Shown in pieces: positions 50,067 to 59,299 of a DNA stretch of 64,000 bases. The stretch spans positions 2,914,001 to 2,978,000 of the forward strand of contig NZ_JAPELY010000001.1 in the NCBI RefSeq assembly GCF_026343295.1, read 5' to 3'. Origin of the DNA: Streptomyces sp. NBC_00083 (lineage in GTDB: Bacteria; Actinomycetota; Actinomycetes; Streptomycetales; Streptomycetaceae). Under the pieces are notes generated by a model, which did no database searches, was not told the origin of the DNA, and saw only the letters and a list, made by a program, of their open reading frames with translations. How positions within the stretch are numbered: position 1 is the stretch's first letter; each line of letters begins with the position of its first letter. A program made the translations under genes and the position numbers.

Positions 50067-52295
50067 TCAGCCGAGCCGGGTGATCTTCGCACCCAGCGAC
50101 GGTTCGGACAAGGCCTCCTTCAGCGACACCGGCACGTTCACCTCGCCGATGCCGCCGCCCACGCTCAGCGTGCCGACGACCGTGCCGGCCTTCGCGGTGT
50201 GCGGCAGCCTCCTGCCGCCGTCCGTGAGCTTGATCTCGACGGAGGCGCCGGGCCAGATCGGCACGACCAGATCCTTGTCCGCGACGACCGGCACCGTCCC
50301 GCCGAGCCCGTCGTCCACCCGGCCGACCACGTCGCCCTTCTTGACCACCGTCTCGTTCCTGAGCGCCTTGTCCGCCGCCAGGATCAGCTGCTTGCTGGCC
50401 GCGGTCGCCGTCTCGATGATGTTCGGCCTGTGCTGTCCGAACACGGCGCCGACGACCAGCTGCTTGGTGTCGCCGACCGGTGTCTCCGCGGCGAACAGCA
50501 GATTGCCGCCGGCCTTGGTCGTCGACCCCGTCTTGATCCCCACGACGCCGTACAGCGGGACGAGCTTGTTGAAGTTGTGCTGGGTCCTGGACGTCTCCAG
50601 GGTCGAGCCGCCCGATGTGGTCGTCGAGGTGTACGACGGCAGCTTGGCGATCTGACGGAAGACGGGGTCCGCCATGGCGCGCTTGGCCAGGTTCACCTGG
50701 TCCTCGGCGGTGCTGACCGTGGACTCCTTGAGTCCGCTCGCGTCTGTGTACGTGGTGTTGGCCATCCCGAACGACTTGGCGGTGTCGTTCATCTTCTTGA
50801 TGAAGGCCTCCTCCGTCGAAGCGTCCCAACGGGCCAGCAGGCGGGCCACGTTGTTCGCCGAGGGCAGCATGACGGCCTGGAGCGCTTCCAGTTCGGACAC
50901 CTTCTGGCCGGCCTTGACCTCGACCACCGACTCCTTCTCGGTGACGCCGCTGGTGTAGTCGTCCTGCGCCTTCTGGTCGACCGGAACCAGCGGCCCCTTG
51001 TCGCCGGGCTTCAGCGGATGGTCCTTCAGGATGAGGTACGTGGTCATCACCTTGGCGACGCTGCCGATAGGGAGGGGCTTCATCTCCCCGTACGAACCCA
51101 TCCGGCCGAGGCCGTTGATCTCGACCAAGGCCTGGCCCTCGGTCGGCCACGGCAGCGAAGGGGCGGCACCGTCGGCGGTGTGGGTGGACGCGCCGGTGAG
51201 TTTCAGCGTCGGCGTGGGGAGGGGACGCAACGCCTGGACGGCCACGACCACGATGGCGAGCAGCACGACCAGCGTGCCCCAGATCTTGACCCTGCGCGCC
51301 GCGGTGCGGGCCGGTGTCTCGGGCTTCGGCGGCGTGTTGGTGAGCTGGGCCAGCAGGTCGAGCGGCGGCGGGGGCCCAGCCGGTCCGCCGGAGCCGGACG
51401 CGGCGGTCGGCGCGGTGCTGCCGGGTGCGTCTGCCCCGGGTGCGTCGACCCGGGGCGCGGCCGGACCGGCCGGCGCCATGGTGCGGTCGTCGGTGGCCGC
51501 GGGGGCGCCGAACTCCCGGGTGCGCTCCGACTCCGTCAACCCCTCGCCGGCGGCGACAGCCGACCAGGACGGGGCAGAACGGCGGACCGGGGGACGGGGC
51601 GGCGCCGCGGCCGGCAGGTCCGGCTTCAGTGCCACGAACTCGCTGGTCCGCTCGGAGTCCGACTCCCTGCGGGCGGGCCGGACCGGAGGCGTGTCGCGGC
51701 CATCTGCCACCGGCTTCGGCGCAGGCGCCGCAGCAGACGGAGACGGGGACGGGGACGCGGGCGCGGACGCAGCGGCGGCGTCGGGTTCGGGGGAGGATTC
51801 CGCGGGGGCTTCGGAGACTTCGACGGCGTCGGGCTCGTCGGGCTCGTCGGATGCGTCGGATGCGTCTGGTGCGGCGGGCGCCCCGGGGTCACCGGCGGCA
51901 TCGGGTACGGCCGGCGCGGCGTCGGCCGAGCCCGCAGTGGCGGCAGCGCGGTCGTCCTTACGGTCCCCGCGGTCCTTGCCGTCTTCGGCGTTCGCGGGTT
52001 TCACGCGCTGTTCGTCGTCGGCGAGTTCGGCAGCGGCCCCGGCTCCCGCGGCGGCGCTCTGCCCGGCCGGCTCCTCCGACTCACGGCGCGTCCTGCCCGG
52101 CTCGCGCACGGGAGGCGCGGCGGCGGGAGGAGCCTCGGTCGCGGCGTCCACGGCCGCGGGGCCCTTGGGCGCGTCCTGCTCGGGCGCGGGTTTCCCGGGG
52201 GTTGATTCCTCCGGAGCGGTCGTGGCGGCCGGCTCGTCGGCCGTGCCCTCGGTGTCGAAAGCCCCGTCCGCCTTCGCGCCGTTCTTCTCGTTCAT
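50067..52295 (-). CDS. D-alanyl-D-alanine carboxypeptidase (peptidase S11, PBP5/DacA type) with long disordered N-terminal region
   Basis: A 742-residue protein. Residues 1-330 are a Pro/Ala/Glu/Asp-rich, low-complexity cytoplasmic region, followed by one helix (IWGTLVVLLAIVVVAVQALR, about 335-352). The extracytoplasmic S11 domain then has S-x-x-K near 408 (SVAKVMTTYLILKDHPL), S-x-N near 478 (SANN in MLPSANNVARL) and KTG near 587 (GIKTGSTTKAGGNLLF), plus a C-terminal beta domain. It removes the terminal D-Ala from wall pentapeptides. The cytoplasmic extension is much longer than in ordinary DacA and may be a regulatory, phosphorylatable tail. It is divergent from the Imm49 gene. Confidence 0.93.
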   Translation of the reverse strand: MNEKNGAKADGAFDTEGTADEPAATTAPEESTPGKPAPEQDAPKGPAAVDAATEAPPAAAPPVREPGRTRRESEEPAGQSAAAGAGAAAELADDEQRVKPANAEDGKDRGDRKDDRAAATAGSADAAPAVPDAAGDPGAPAAPDASDASDEPDEPDAVEVSEAPAESSPEPDAAAASAPASPSPSPSAAAPAPKPVADGRDTPPVRPARRESDSERTSEFVALKPDLPAAAPPRPPVRRSAPSWSAVAAGEGLTESERTREFGAPAATDDRTMAPAGPAAPRVDAPGADAPGSTAPTAASGSGGPAGPPPPLDLLAQLTNTPPKPETPARTAARRVKIWGTLVVLLAIVVVAVQALRPLPTPTLKLTGASTHTADGAAPSLPWPTEGQALVEINGLGRMGSYGEMKPLPIGSVAKVMTTYLILKDHPLKPGDKGPLVPVDQKAQDDYTSGVTEKESVVEVKAGQKVSELEALQAVMLPSANNVARLLARWDASTEEAFIKKMNDTAKSFGMANTTYTDASGLKESTVSTAEDQVNLAKRAMADPVFRQIAKLPSYTSTTTSGGSTLETSRTQHNFNKLVPLYGVVGIKTGSTTKAGGNLLFAAETPVGDTKQLVVGAVFGQHRPNIIETATAASKQLILAADKALRNETVVKKGDVVGRVDDGLGGTVPVVADKDLVVPIWPGASVEIKLTDGGRRLPHTAKAGTVVGTLSVGGGIGEVNVPVSLKEALSEPSLGAKITRLG

Positions 52296-52603
52296 ACGCA
52301 GTACAGCCCGCCTTGCCGATCTCGCTCTGTGCTCGTGCTCTGTGTTCCGTACCCTCGGCCGCCCGGGATCCGGTACGGACGAGGGGGCCGGTCGCGGACT
52401 CGGTCGGTCCCGAAGTCGTCCGGAGCCCTACGCCGCGCCGGGTGGCCGGGGAGCAGCACCACGATCGCACGTCCGTATGACCAAACGGTGACAGCGGCGC
52501 GGCCGCTCTCGCGTGGCTCCGGCGCCCCGTGCGCCGGGCATTGTCAGACCCCCTTCCTATGCTGGCAGGGCAAGATCGAACGGGGATGTGTCAGGAGGCC
52601 GGG
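52296..52603. other. Divergent promoter region between the carboxypeptidase and Imm49 genes
   Basis: 308 bp between two divergent genes. The right end carries AGGAGG at 52593-52598, the ribosome site of the Imm49 gene. No further clear element was found. Confidence 0.5.
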
Positions 52604-54442
52604 GTGCGGATCGAGCGTCATCACATCGGTGCGGCGGCGCCGGTCGCCGCGGAGGCGGATTTCGCGGCGCGGATCGCGGGGGACGTGCACCGGATGCGGC
52701 ACGACGAGCATCCGGCGTCCGGCTGGCGATCGGTGGCCGGCGCGTTCCTGGACTATCTGGGGGCGCGCTCCCTCGGGCTGCCGGAGCTCGGCGGAAAGGA
52801 CGCTCGGGTCGCGTTCGGCTCCGCGGCGGCCGCGGCCGTGGGCGCCCTGGAGTTGACGTTGTTCCCGGGGAGGCCGCTCGATGTGTTCATCGACTACGCC
52901 GGGGCCGGAGTGACGTACTGCGGGGAGTTCGAGCGAGGCGCCGAGGACGGGCGGACCGAGGGGAATGAGCGGGCGGAACAGGCCGCCCGGTCGGGGCCGG
53001 GCGAGCAGGGGCGCCGCGGCACACGGCTTCGTACGGTCCGCAGTTACGAGTGGCTCGACGGCCTCTACCTGGCCGTCGTCGCCCAGGTCGCGGACCGCTG
53101 CGTCGACGTCTTCGTCGACTCGGCGCCACCGTGGCGCGGGAACGAGGGGCGCGCCGATGTGGCGCTTGTCCACGCGTTGATGGCGTACGTCTTCGGCCAC
53201 GAGGAGGGCCCGGACCGCGTGGCTTCCCCGGGCCCGGTGCACGACATCGAGAAGTGCGCGTTGATCGACATGGTCGTCGCGACGCTCGGCGAGGGCGACG
53301 ACTGGCCGGGCCACCGGGCCGCCCTCAACACGCTGCGTGCCCTGGCAGCGGGCGACGAGGAGAAGTTCACCCGCTGCCTGGCGACGCAGTTGAAGCAGTA
53401 CCGCGGCCGATTCGCCGGGCAGAACGCCGCGCCGCGCACCCTGCTGCCGCTCGACGCGATGGCCCTCATGGCGCTGGCCCACCGCCGTCACGGCTGGCCT
53501 GTGAGGATCGAATCGGGTTATCTGCCGCGCACCGTGGTGACGGGGTTCGCGCCGCCGACGCCCCGGGTGCGGGCCCATGGCCGGGACAAGCGTGCCGACG
53601 CCGTGGCGGAGCTCGCCGCCGGGGCGCTCGTCGTCGAGCGGCCGGTCCACCCGCTCGCGAAGCGGCCCGTGTATCCCGCGCCGTACGACGACTTGGCGGC
53701 CCAGGAGATGGCGCGCTTCCACGACCCGGCCGAGGACCCCAAGGTGCTCGCCCGGGATCTGACCTCCCTCATGGCGGACCAGCGCCGCCGGTTCCTGGCA
53801 CGGGCGGCGCGCGCTCCCGGCGGGACGGATCCGCGCCAGTACGAGGCGCTGCTGCTCGGCGCCGAGGCGGGTGCGGGCGCCCTGCGCGTGGCACGGGCCG
53901 AGCCCGGCACCGAGGTGCAGGTGACCATCGGCGGCACCTCGCGCACCCTGCCGGCGTGGCGGGGTTCCTACCGCCCCAATCCGCACCAGTGGCAGCAGGC
54001 CATGTCCCTTGTCCTGGTCGTGGGCGCGCGCGGGCCGCTGGCCGACTGCGTGCTGATCGAGCCGGAGTTCTTCGCCGAGGGCGACCAGCCGTCGCCGGGC
54101 GGTGCCTACTGCGCGGCCCTCCACGACTATCTGCGCGGCGTCGACCCGGAGCCCGCGATGGACCACGCCCTGGAGACCGCGGCCCGGATGGCCGGCGGCT
54201 CCTTCCTCGCTCCGCCGGCGGTCCTGCTGTCCCAGCTCGTCGAGGGCGATCAGCGGGGGTTCGCCCTGGCGTTGGCCGACGCCCTGGAGGAACACCGCGA
54301 GCACTTCGAGGTGGGGGAGCGCGGGAAGGAAGTGGAGGCGGCCGTCGATCTGGATGTGCTGGGTCTTGCCTGCCATGCCCACCGCATCGGCTGGCCCGTC
54401 CCCGTGCGGTCGCCCTATCTGCCCGAAGGCCTGCTGCGTTAG
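52604..54442 (+). CDS. Imm49 family protein with two tandem Imm49 domains
   Basis: A 612-residue protein. The GTG (VRIERHHIGAAAPVAAEAD) is fixed by AGGAGG five bases upstream. It has the Imm49 signature twice. In the first half the ending is LATQLKQYRGRFAG, LLPLDAMALMALAHRRHGWP, VRIESGYLP. In the second it is LADALEEHREHFEV, DVLGLACHAHRIGWPVPVRSP, YLPEGLL. The start of the second domain (about residue 430) has EVQVTIGGTSRTLPAWRGSY. Imm49 proteins are immunity proteins of polymorphic toxins; here no toxin is adjacent and a double domain is unusual. It is divergent from the carboxypeptidase and convergent with LacI. Confidence 0.85.
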   Translation: MRIERHHIGAAAPVAAEADFAARIAGDVHRMRHDEHPASGWRSVAGAFLDYLGARSLGLPELGGKDARVAFGSAAAAAVGALELTLFPGRPLDVFIDYAGAGVTYCGEFERGAEDGRTEGNERAEQAARSGPGEQGRRGTRLRTVRSYEWLDGLYLAVVAQVADRCVDVFVDSAPPWRGNEGRADVALVHALMAYVFGHEEGPDRVASPGPVHDIEKCALIDMVVATLGEGDDWPGHRAALNTLRALAAGDEEKFTRCLATQLKQYRGRFAGQNAAPRTLLPLDAMALMALAHRRHGWPVRIESGYLPRTVVTGFAPPTPRVRAHGRDKRADAVAELAAGALVVERPVHPLAKRPVYPAPYDDLAAQEMARFHDPAEDPKVLARDLTSLMADQRRRFLARAARAPGGTDPRQYEALLLGAEAGAGALRVARAEPGTEVQVTIGGTSRTLPAWRGSYRPNPHQWQQAMSLVLVVGARGPLADCVLIEPEFFAEGDQPSPGGAYCAALHDYLRGVDPEPAMDHALETAARMAGGSFLAPPAVLLSQLVEGDQRGFALALADALEEHREHFEVGERGKEVEAAVDLDVLGLACHAHRIGWPVPVRSPYLPEGLLR

Positions 54443-54472
54443 CCGAACCGCCGCCCCCGCCGCTCCGTTTCC

Positions 54473-55492
54473 TCAGCCGCGCGCCCGCCCGGCCGAGCCG
54501 GAGCCGCGTACGACGAGGCGGGTCAGCAGGACCACCGAGCGGGGAGCGGAGCGGTCGCCGTCGATCCGTGCGAACAGGAGGCTGGCCGCGGTGGCGCCCA
54601 GCGCGACCGGGTCCTGACTCACGACGCTGAGCGGCGGGCTGAGCCGGTCGGCCAGCGGGAAGTCGTCGAACCCGACGAGGGCGACGGGATCGGGGCCGCC
54701 GAGCCCGTCCATCACCCCCATGGTGATGAGGTCGTTGGTGGTGAACAGCGCCGTCGGGGGCGCGGGGAGGGCCCGCAGTTCGGCGAGGGAGGCCGCGGCG
54801 TCGGACTGCGAGCGCAGTTCGTGGCGTACGAGAGCGGAGTCCTCGGGTATGCCGTGGGAGGCGAGGGCGTCGAGGTAGCCGGCGTGACGTTCGCGCTGGG
54901 TCCAGATGTCGAACCGGTCGCCGAGGTACGCGATCCGGGTGTGCCCATGGCCGAGCAGATGGCTGACGGCCCGTTCGGCGCCCGCGCGGTTGTCCACCGT
55001 CACCGTGTCGACGGCCAGCCCCTTGGCAGGCCGGTCCACGCAGACCACGCAGGTGCCGCCCTCCATCGGCTGGTTGAGGAAGCCGTGGTTGCCGCTGGTC
55101 GGGACGAGGATGAGGCCGTCCACCTGGCGGGCGGTGAAGGCGCCTATGACCTCGCGTTCACGGCGGGGTTCGTCATTGGTGCTGCCGACCAGGACGAGGA
55201 AACCGCGCCGGTGCGCCTCGTCCTCGACCGAGCGCGCCATGAGTGCGTAGAACGGGTTGGCCAGGTCGTCGACGACGAGCCCGATCGTGGAGGTGCGCAG
55301 GCTCTTCTGCCGCAGGTTGCGGGCGTTGTCGTTGCGTTGGTAGCCCAACTGCCGCACCGCTTGCTCGACTCGGGCGGCGGTGTCGGGCGACACCCCCGGC
55401 TCGCCCGAGACCGCACGCGAGACGGTCATGGGGCTGACGCCCGCCGCGCGGGCCACGTCCTTCATCGTCGGGCGCTTCACGGGCCTCCCCAT
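54473..55492 (-). CDS. LacI family transcriptional regulator
   Basis: A 339-residue regulator. The DNA-binding domain is at the N-terminus (MKDVARAAGVSPMTVSRAVS, then a hinge with LRQKSLRTSTIGLVV) and is followed by a periplasmic-binding-protein-like sensor (VVDDLANPFYALMARSVEDE, FLVLVGSTNDEP, DGLILVPTSGN, VDRPAKGLAVDTVTVDNR, TNDLITMGVMDG). The ATG is at MGRPVKRPTMKDV; a GTG four codons on has GGGGAGG but only three bases away. It is divergent from the GH92 gene; two near-identical operators lie in the spacer, so it should repress itself and the mannosidase until a sugar, likely a mannoside, is present. Confidence 0.92.
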   Translation of the reverse strand: MGRPVKRPTMKDVARAAGVSPMTVSRAVSGEPGVSPDTAARVEQAVRQLGYQRNDNARNLRQKSLRTSTIGLVVDDLANPFYALMARSVEDEAHRRGFLVLVGSTNDEPRREREVIGAFTARQVDGLILVPTSGNHGFLNQPMEGGTCVVCVDRPAKGLAVDTVTVDNRAGAERAVSHLLGHGHTRIAYLGDRFDIWTQRERHAGYLDALASHGIPEDSALVRHELRSQSDAAASLAELRALPAPPTALFTTNDLITMGVMDGLGGPDPVALVGFDDFPLADRLSPPLSVVSQDPVALGATAASLLFARIDGDRSAPRSVVLLTRLVVRGSGSAGRARG

Positions 55493-55616
55493 CGACCGGT
55501 CCGTGCCCGGTCCGGCACGGCGACGCGTCGATGATGGCAGACGGCGCCCCACGTCAGGCGGCCCGAGGGGCGCCTGGGGCGGCGGGGTCGCAGCAGCCGG
55601 AAGAGCAGCCTCCGTG

Positions 55617-55631
55617 TTGGTAACGTTCCCA
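55617..55631. promoter_or_regulatory. LacI operator O1 (TTGGTAACGTTCCCA)
   Basis: Contains the core GGTAACGTT(C/A)C with central palindromic AACGTT, the usual shape of LacI-family sites with a central CG. It lies about 125 bp upstream of the LacI start. A matching copy lies 185 bp away. Confidence 0.75.
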
Positions 55632-55761
55632 TCGTCGGAGCTGGTCGTGGTCCGTAGAAGTGACGACACGTCAAAGTGCAGGCGCGACGCGGGCATTGGA
55701 GCGCCGGGGCGAGACGATCGTGAGCGCGGGCGAATGCCGGGCTCGAATTCATCCCTCACCC

Positions 55762-55791
55762 TTGACGGGTGGTCAGGGACACATCAACAAT
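55762..55791 (+). promoter_or_regulatory. Candidate promoter of the GH92 gene
   Basis: TTGACG at 55762 and AACAAT at 55786 are 18 bp apart. The predicted start of transcription falls near 55798, placing operator O2 just downstream. Confidence 0.4.
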
Positions 55792-55801
55792 CCTGAGTTG
55801 A

Positions 55802-55816
55802 TTGGTAACGTTCACA
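55802..55816. promoter_or_regulatory. LacI operator O2 (TTGGTAACGTTCACA)
   Basis: Shares the first 12 bases (TTGGTAACGTTC) with O1, 185 bp upstream. It lies between the candidate promoter and the chosen GTG of GH92, where a bound repressor would block transcription. Confidence 0.75.
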
Positions 55817-55893
55817 TGCCCACCGAGCCTCCCCCGTCCCGAGGCCGCCCGCCGGACGGCGAGCGGTCCTTTGCGAGAAGGTGGTCCCCCCTC

Positions 55894-58800
55894 GTGCTCC
55901 GCTCCGTGCCCTCCCCAGGATCCTCCGTCCGGTCCAGATGCCTCGGCGCCCTCGGCGCCCTGGCCCTCTCCGCCCTGAGCGTCGTCGGCATCGCCGCCGC
56001 GCCCGCCCACGCAGGAACGCTCGCGCTGACCCAGTACGTCGACCCGTTCATCGGCACCGACGACAGCAACGCCCCCAACCCCGTGCCCGGCGGAGCCGGC
56101 GGCAGCACCTACCCCGGGGCCGTGGTGCCCTTCGGCGGAGTGCAGGTCGGCCCCGACACCCCCACCGCCTCCCCGTCCGGCTACCGCTACAAGGACACCT
56201 CCGTCGAGGACTTCAGCCTCACCCACTTCGACGGCGCGGGCTGCCCCAACAACGAGGACCTGCCGCTGCTGCCCGTCACGGGCGCCCTCGGCAGCTCACC
56301 CGGCAGCAACTGGACGGGCTACGCCTCCGGCTACACCAAGGCCAACGAGGTCGCCAAGCCCGGCTACTACAAGACCCGCCTCGACCGCTACGGCACCGAC
56401 GTGGAGCTGTCCGCCACCACGCGCACCGCCATGGGCAAGCTGACCTACCCCGCGTCGACCGCGTCCCGGCTCCTGATCAACACCGGCCGCAGCGCCACCG
56501 GAAACCGCGCGGGCAGCGTGCACGTCAGCGGCAGCGAGCTGACCGGCAGCGTCACCGCGGGCGGGTTCTGCGGCTCGTCCAAGACGTACCAGATCTACTT
56601 CGACGTACGATTCGACCGGGCGCCGACGGGATTCGGAACCTGGTCGGGCGGCACCGTCAGCGACGGTTCGGCCACCGCGTCCGGCACCAACACCGGCGCC
56701 TACGTCACCTTCGACACGACCAGCAACGCGACGGTCCAGTTCAAGGTCGGCCTCTCCTATGTGAGCGTCGCGGGCGCCCAGGCCAACGTGACCGCCGAGA
56801 ACAACGGCTGGGACTTCGGCGCGGTCCGCACCGCTGCCGACGACTCCTGGAACCAGATGCTCAACCGGGTCCAGGTGGGCGGCGGCAGCGCCACCGACCG
56901 TCAGAAGTTCTACACCGCCCTCTACCACGTGCTCCAGAGCCCCAACGTCTCCAGCGACGTCAACGGCGACTACCGGGGCTTCGACAACGCCGTGCACCAC
57001 TCGGTGCGGCCCGTCTACCAGAACTACTCCGGCTGGGACATCTACCGCTCCTGGGCGGCCCTCATCGCGCTGATGGCCCCCACCGAGGCGAGCGACATCG
57101 CCAAGTCGATGGTCCTGGACGGGCAGCAGGGCGGACTCCTGCCCAAGTGGTCGCAGCAGACCAACGAGGACTTCGTCATGACGGGAGACCCCGGGCCGAT
57201 CATCGTCAGCAGCATGTACGCCTTCGGGGCCCGCGACTTCGACACGTCGGCCGCCCTCGCCCTCATGGAGAAGGCGTCCAACGGAGGCACCACGCAGGGC
57301 GACGCCATACGTGGACGCCAGTCGACCTACACCAGCCTGCACTACCTCGACGACCCCTCCGACTCCCTCGAATACTCGGCGTCCGACTTCGCGGTGGCAC
57401 AGTTCGCCAAGGCGCTCGGCAACACATCGAGCTACACCACACACATGGGGCGCGCCCAGTGGTGGCGCAACACATTCAACTCCGAGTCCTCCTATGTGCA
57501 GCAGCGCAAGAGCGACGGGTCCTGGAGCTGGCCGCTCGACCCGGCGAGCCAGTCCACCTTCACCGAGGGCAACGCCTCCCAGTACACCTGGATGGTCCCC
57601 TACGACTTCTCGGACCTGATCAACTCCATGGGTGGCGCCCCCACCGCCGTGCAGCGCCTCGACCACCACTTCACCGAGGTCAACGCCGGGCAGAGCAGGC
57701 CGTACTACTACATAGGGAATGAACCCGAGCACGGTGTGCCCTGGGCCTACGACTACGCGCGCCACCCGGCCGGTGCCACGGACGCGGTGCGCAAGGTGAT
57801 GGCCGAGTCCTTCACGACCGGGGCCGGCGGCCTGCCCGGGAACGACGACCTCGGCGCCACCTCGGCCTGGTACGTGTGGGCCGCCCTCGGCATGTACCCG
57901 GCGACGCCCGGCGCGGACACCCTCGCGCTGCACGGTCCGCAGTTCCCCTCCATCCTGATCCAGCGCGCGGCCGGCGACATCACCATCAACAGCTCCGGCA
58001 GCGGCCCCTACGTACAGGCGCTCGCCGTCAACGGCACGTCCACCAGCCACAGTTACCTGCGCTACCCGGACGTCGCGGGCGGCGCGACCCTCACGTACAC
58101 GATGGGCGGCGCACCCGGCGCCACCTGGGGCACCGGCGCGTCCGACGTGCCCCCCTCCTTCCAGGACGGCGCCACCCCGGTGCCCACCGCGCCCGAACTC
58201 GGCCCCGACCTCGCCCTCGGCAAGCCGGCGACGGGATCGGCGCCCTGCGCCACGGCGGAGTCGGCCGACAAGGCGGTGGACGGCTCCCTCGCCGACAACA
58301 GCAAGTGGTGCTCGGCCGCGGCGAACCCCTCGCTCCAGGTCGACCTGGGGTCCGTCCGGACCGTGTCGTCGTTCGTCGTCGAACACGCCGGCCTGGGCGG
58401 CGAGAACACCGGCTGGAACACCGGTGCCTTCCAGATCCAGACCAGCACCGACGGGACCGCCTGGACCACGGCGGCCTCCGTCACCGGCTCCCGGTCGAGC
58501 CGCACCTACCATCCCGTGATGGCCAGGGCGGCCCGGTACGTGCGCCTCGTCGTCACCAGCCCCTCCAACACCGGCGGGGGAGGGAGCGACGCGGCCCGCG
58601 TCTACGAGCTGGGGGTCTACGGGCCGAACGGCGGCAGCCACGACCTGGCGATCGGGCAGCCCGCCACGGGATCCGCCTCCTGCACCACCACGGAGACCCC
58701 CGACAAGGCGGTGAACGGCAGCGTCGCCGGCGGAACCGGAGACAAGTGGTGCTCGAAGGCCTCCGGCACCAAGACCCTCCAGGTCGATCTGGGCGCCTCC

Positions 58801-59061
58801 CATCCGCTGACCTCGATCACCGTGCGCCACGCGGGCGCGGGCGGCGAGAGCGCTGACTGGAACAGCAAGGACTTCGACCTGAGCGTCTCCGCGGACGGCG
58901 CCACCTGGACCACCCAGGCCCAGGTGCGGGGCAACACCGCCGACTCCACCACGAGCCCCGTCACCGTCTCCGCCCGCTATGTGCGGCTGTCGGTGATCAC
59001 CCCCACGCAGAACGGTGACGCGGCGGCCCGGATATACGAGCTGGAGGTGAACGGAACCTGA
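55894..59061 (+). CDS. Secreted GH92 alpha-mannosidase with two C-terminal F5/8 type C (CBM32-like) domains
   Basis: A 1055-residue extracellular enzyme. The GTG (VLRSVPSPGSSVRSRC) is chosen over an ATG at 55816 because AAGGTGG precedes it, it directly begins a signal peptide ending APAHAG, and the earlier ATG overlaps operator O2. GH92 spans about residues 45-755: YVDPFIGTDDSNAPNPVPGG, GGSTYPGAVVPFGGVQVGPD, DFSLTHFDGAGCPN, SGWDIYRSWAALIALMAP, YYIGNEPEHGVPWAYDY with the general-acid Glu near residue 607, and GNDDLGATSAWYVWAALGMYP. Two discoidin-like domains follow (about 765-910 and 915-1055), each with LALGKPATGS/LAIGQPATGS and a K-W-C-S motif. It should trim alpha-mannosides, with calcium. 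Confidence 0.95.
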   Translation: MLRSVPSPGSSVRSRCLGALGALALSALSVVGIAAAPAHAGTLALTQYVDPFIGTDDSNAPNPVPGGAGGSTYPGAVVPFGGVQVGPDTPTASPSGYRYKDTSVEDFSLTHFDGAGCPNNEDLPLLPVTGALGSSPGSNWTGYASGYTKANEVAKPGYYKTRLDRYGTDVELSATTRTAMGKLTYPASTASRLLINTGRSATGNRAGSVHVSGSELTGSVTAGGFCGSSKTYQIYFDVRFDRAPTGFGTWSGGTVSDGSATASGTNTGAYVTFDTTSNATVQFKVGLSYVSVAGAQANVTAENNGWDFGAVRTAADDSWNQMLNRVQVGGGSATDRQKFYTALYHVLQSPNVSSDVNGDYRGFDNAVHHSVRPVYQNYSGWDIYRSWAALIALMAPTEASDIAKSMVLDGQQGGLLPKWSQQTNEDFVMTGDPGPIIVSSMYAFGARDFDTSAALALMEKASNGGTTQGDAIRGRQSTYTSLHYLDDPSDSLEYSASDFAVAQFAKALGNTSSYTTHMGRAQWWRNTFNSESSYVQQRKSDGSWSWPLDPASQSTFTEGNASQYTWMVPYDFSDLINSMGGAPTAVQRLDHHFTEVNAGQSRPYYYIGNEPEHGVPWAYDYARHPAGATDAVRKVMAESFTTGAGGLPGNDDLGATSAWYVWAALGMYPATPGADTLALHGPQFPSILIQRAAGDITINSSGSGPYVQALAVNGTSTSHSYLRYPDVAGGATLTYTMGGAPGATWGTGASDVPPSFQDGATPVPTAPELGPDLALGKPATGSAPCATAESADKAVDGSLADNSKWCSAAANPSLQVDLGSVRTVSSFVVEHAGLGGENTGWNTGAFQIQTSTDGTAWTTAASVTGSRSSRTYHPVMARAARYVRLVVTSPSNTGGGGSDAARVYELGVYGPNGGSHDLAIGQPATGSASCTTTETPDKAVNGSVAGGTGDKWCSKASGTKTLQVDLGASHPLTSITVRHAGAGGESADWNSKDFDLSVSADGATWTTQAQVRGNTADSTTSPVTVSARYVRLSVITPTQNGDAAARIYELEVNGT

Positions 59062-59068
59062 GCGGCGC

Positions 59069-59142
59069 GGGGGCCGGCCGGCCCCCCGCAGGCCCCTTTT
59101 CGGCGTCGGCGGCCCGCCCCAACACCCCTGGGGCGGGCCGCC
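59069..59142. terminator. Two hairpins after the GH92 gene
   Basis: GGGGGCCGGCCGGCCCCC is an 18-bp perfect palindrome at 59069-59086. A second stem pairs GGCGGCCCGCCCC (59108-59120) with GGGGCGGGCCGCC (59130-59142). They lie 8-81 bp past the stop and should terminate this transcript. Confidence 0.75.
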
Positions 59143-59263
59143 GTTGTGTGGCTGAAACACATGACGTCGGGCCGCCGGCCGACCGGAACGCGGGCGCATG
59201 CATAAAACGTCCGAAGCTTGGGAATTCAACCACCAGAACAGGGAACACGTGTGCGATGCAATA

Positions 59264-59278
59264 CCTGTGTGATACAGG
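59264..59278. promoter_or_regulatory. Inverted repeat upstream of the alcohol dehydrogenase gene
   Basis: CCTGT-GTGAT-ACAGG, a perfect 5-bp-arm inverted repeat, 21 bp before the ADH start. A partly similar GTGTGCGATGCA precedes it by 15 bp. It could be a regulator site or a promoter element; no regulator gene is adjacent. Confidence 0.4.
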
Positions 59279-59299
59279 GGTAAAGGTGGGGATGTACGG

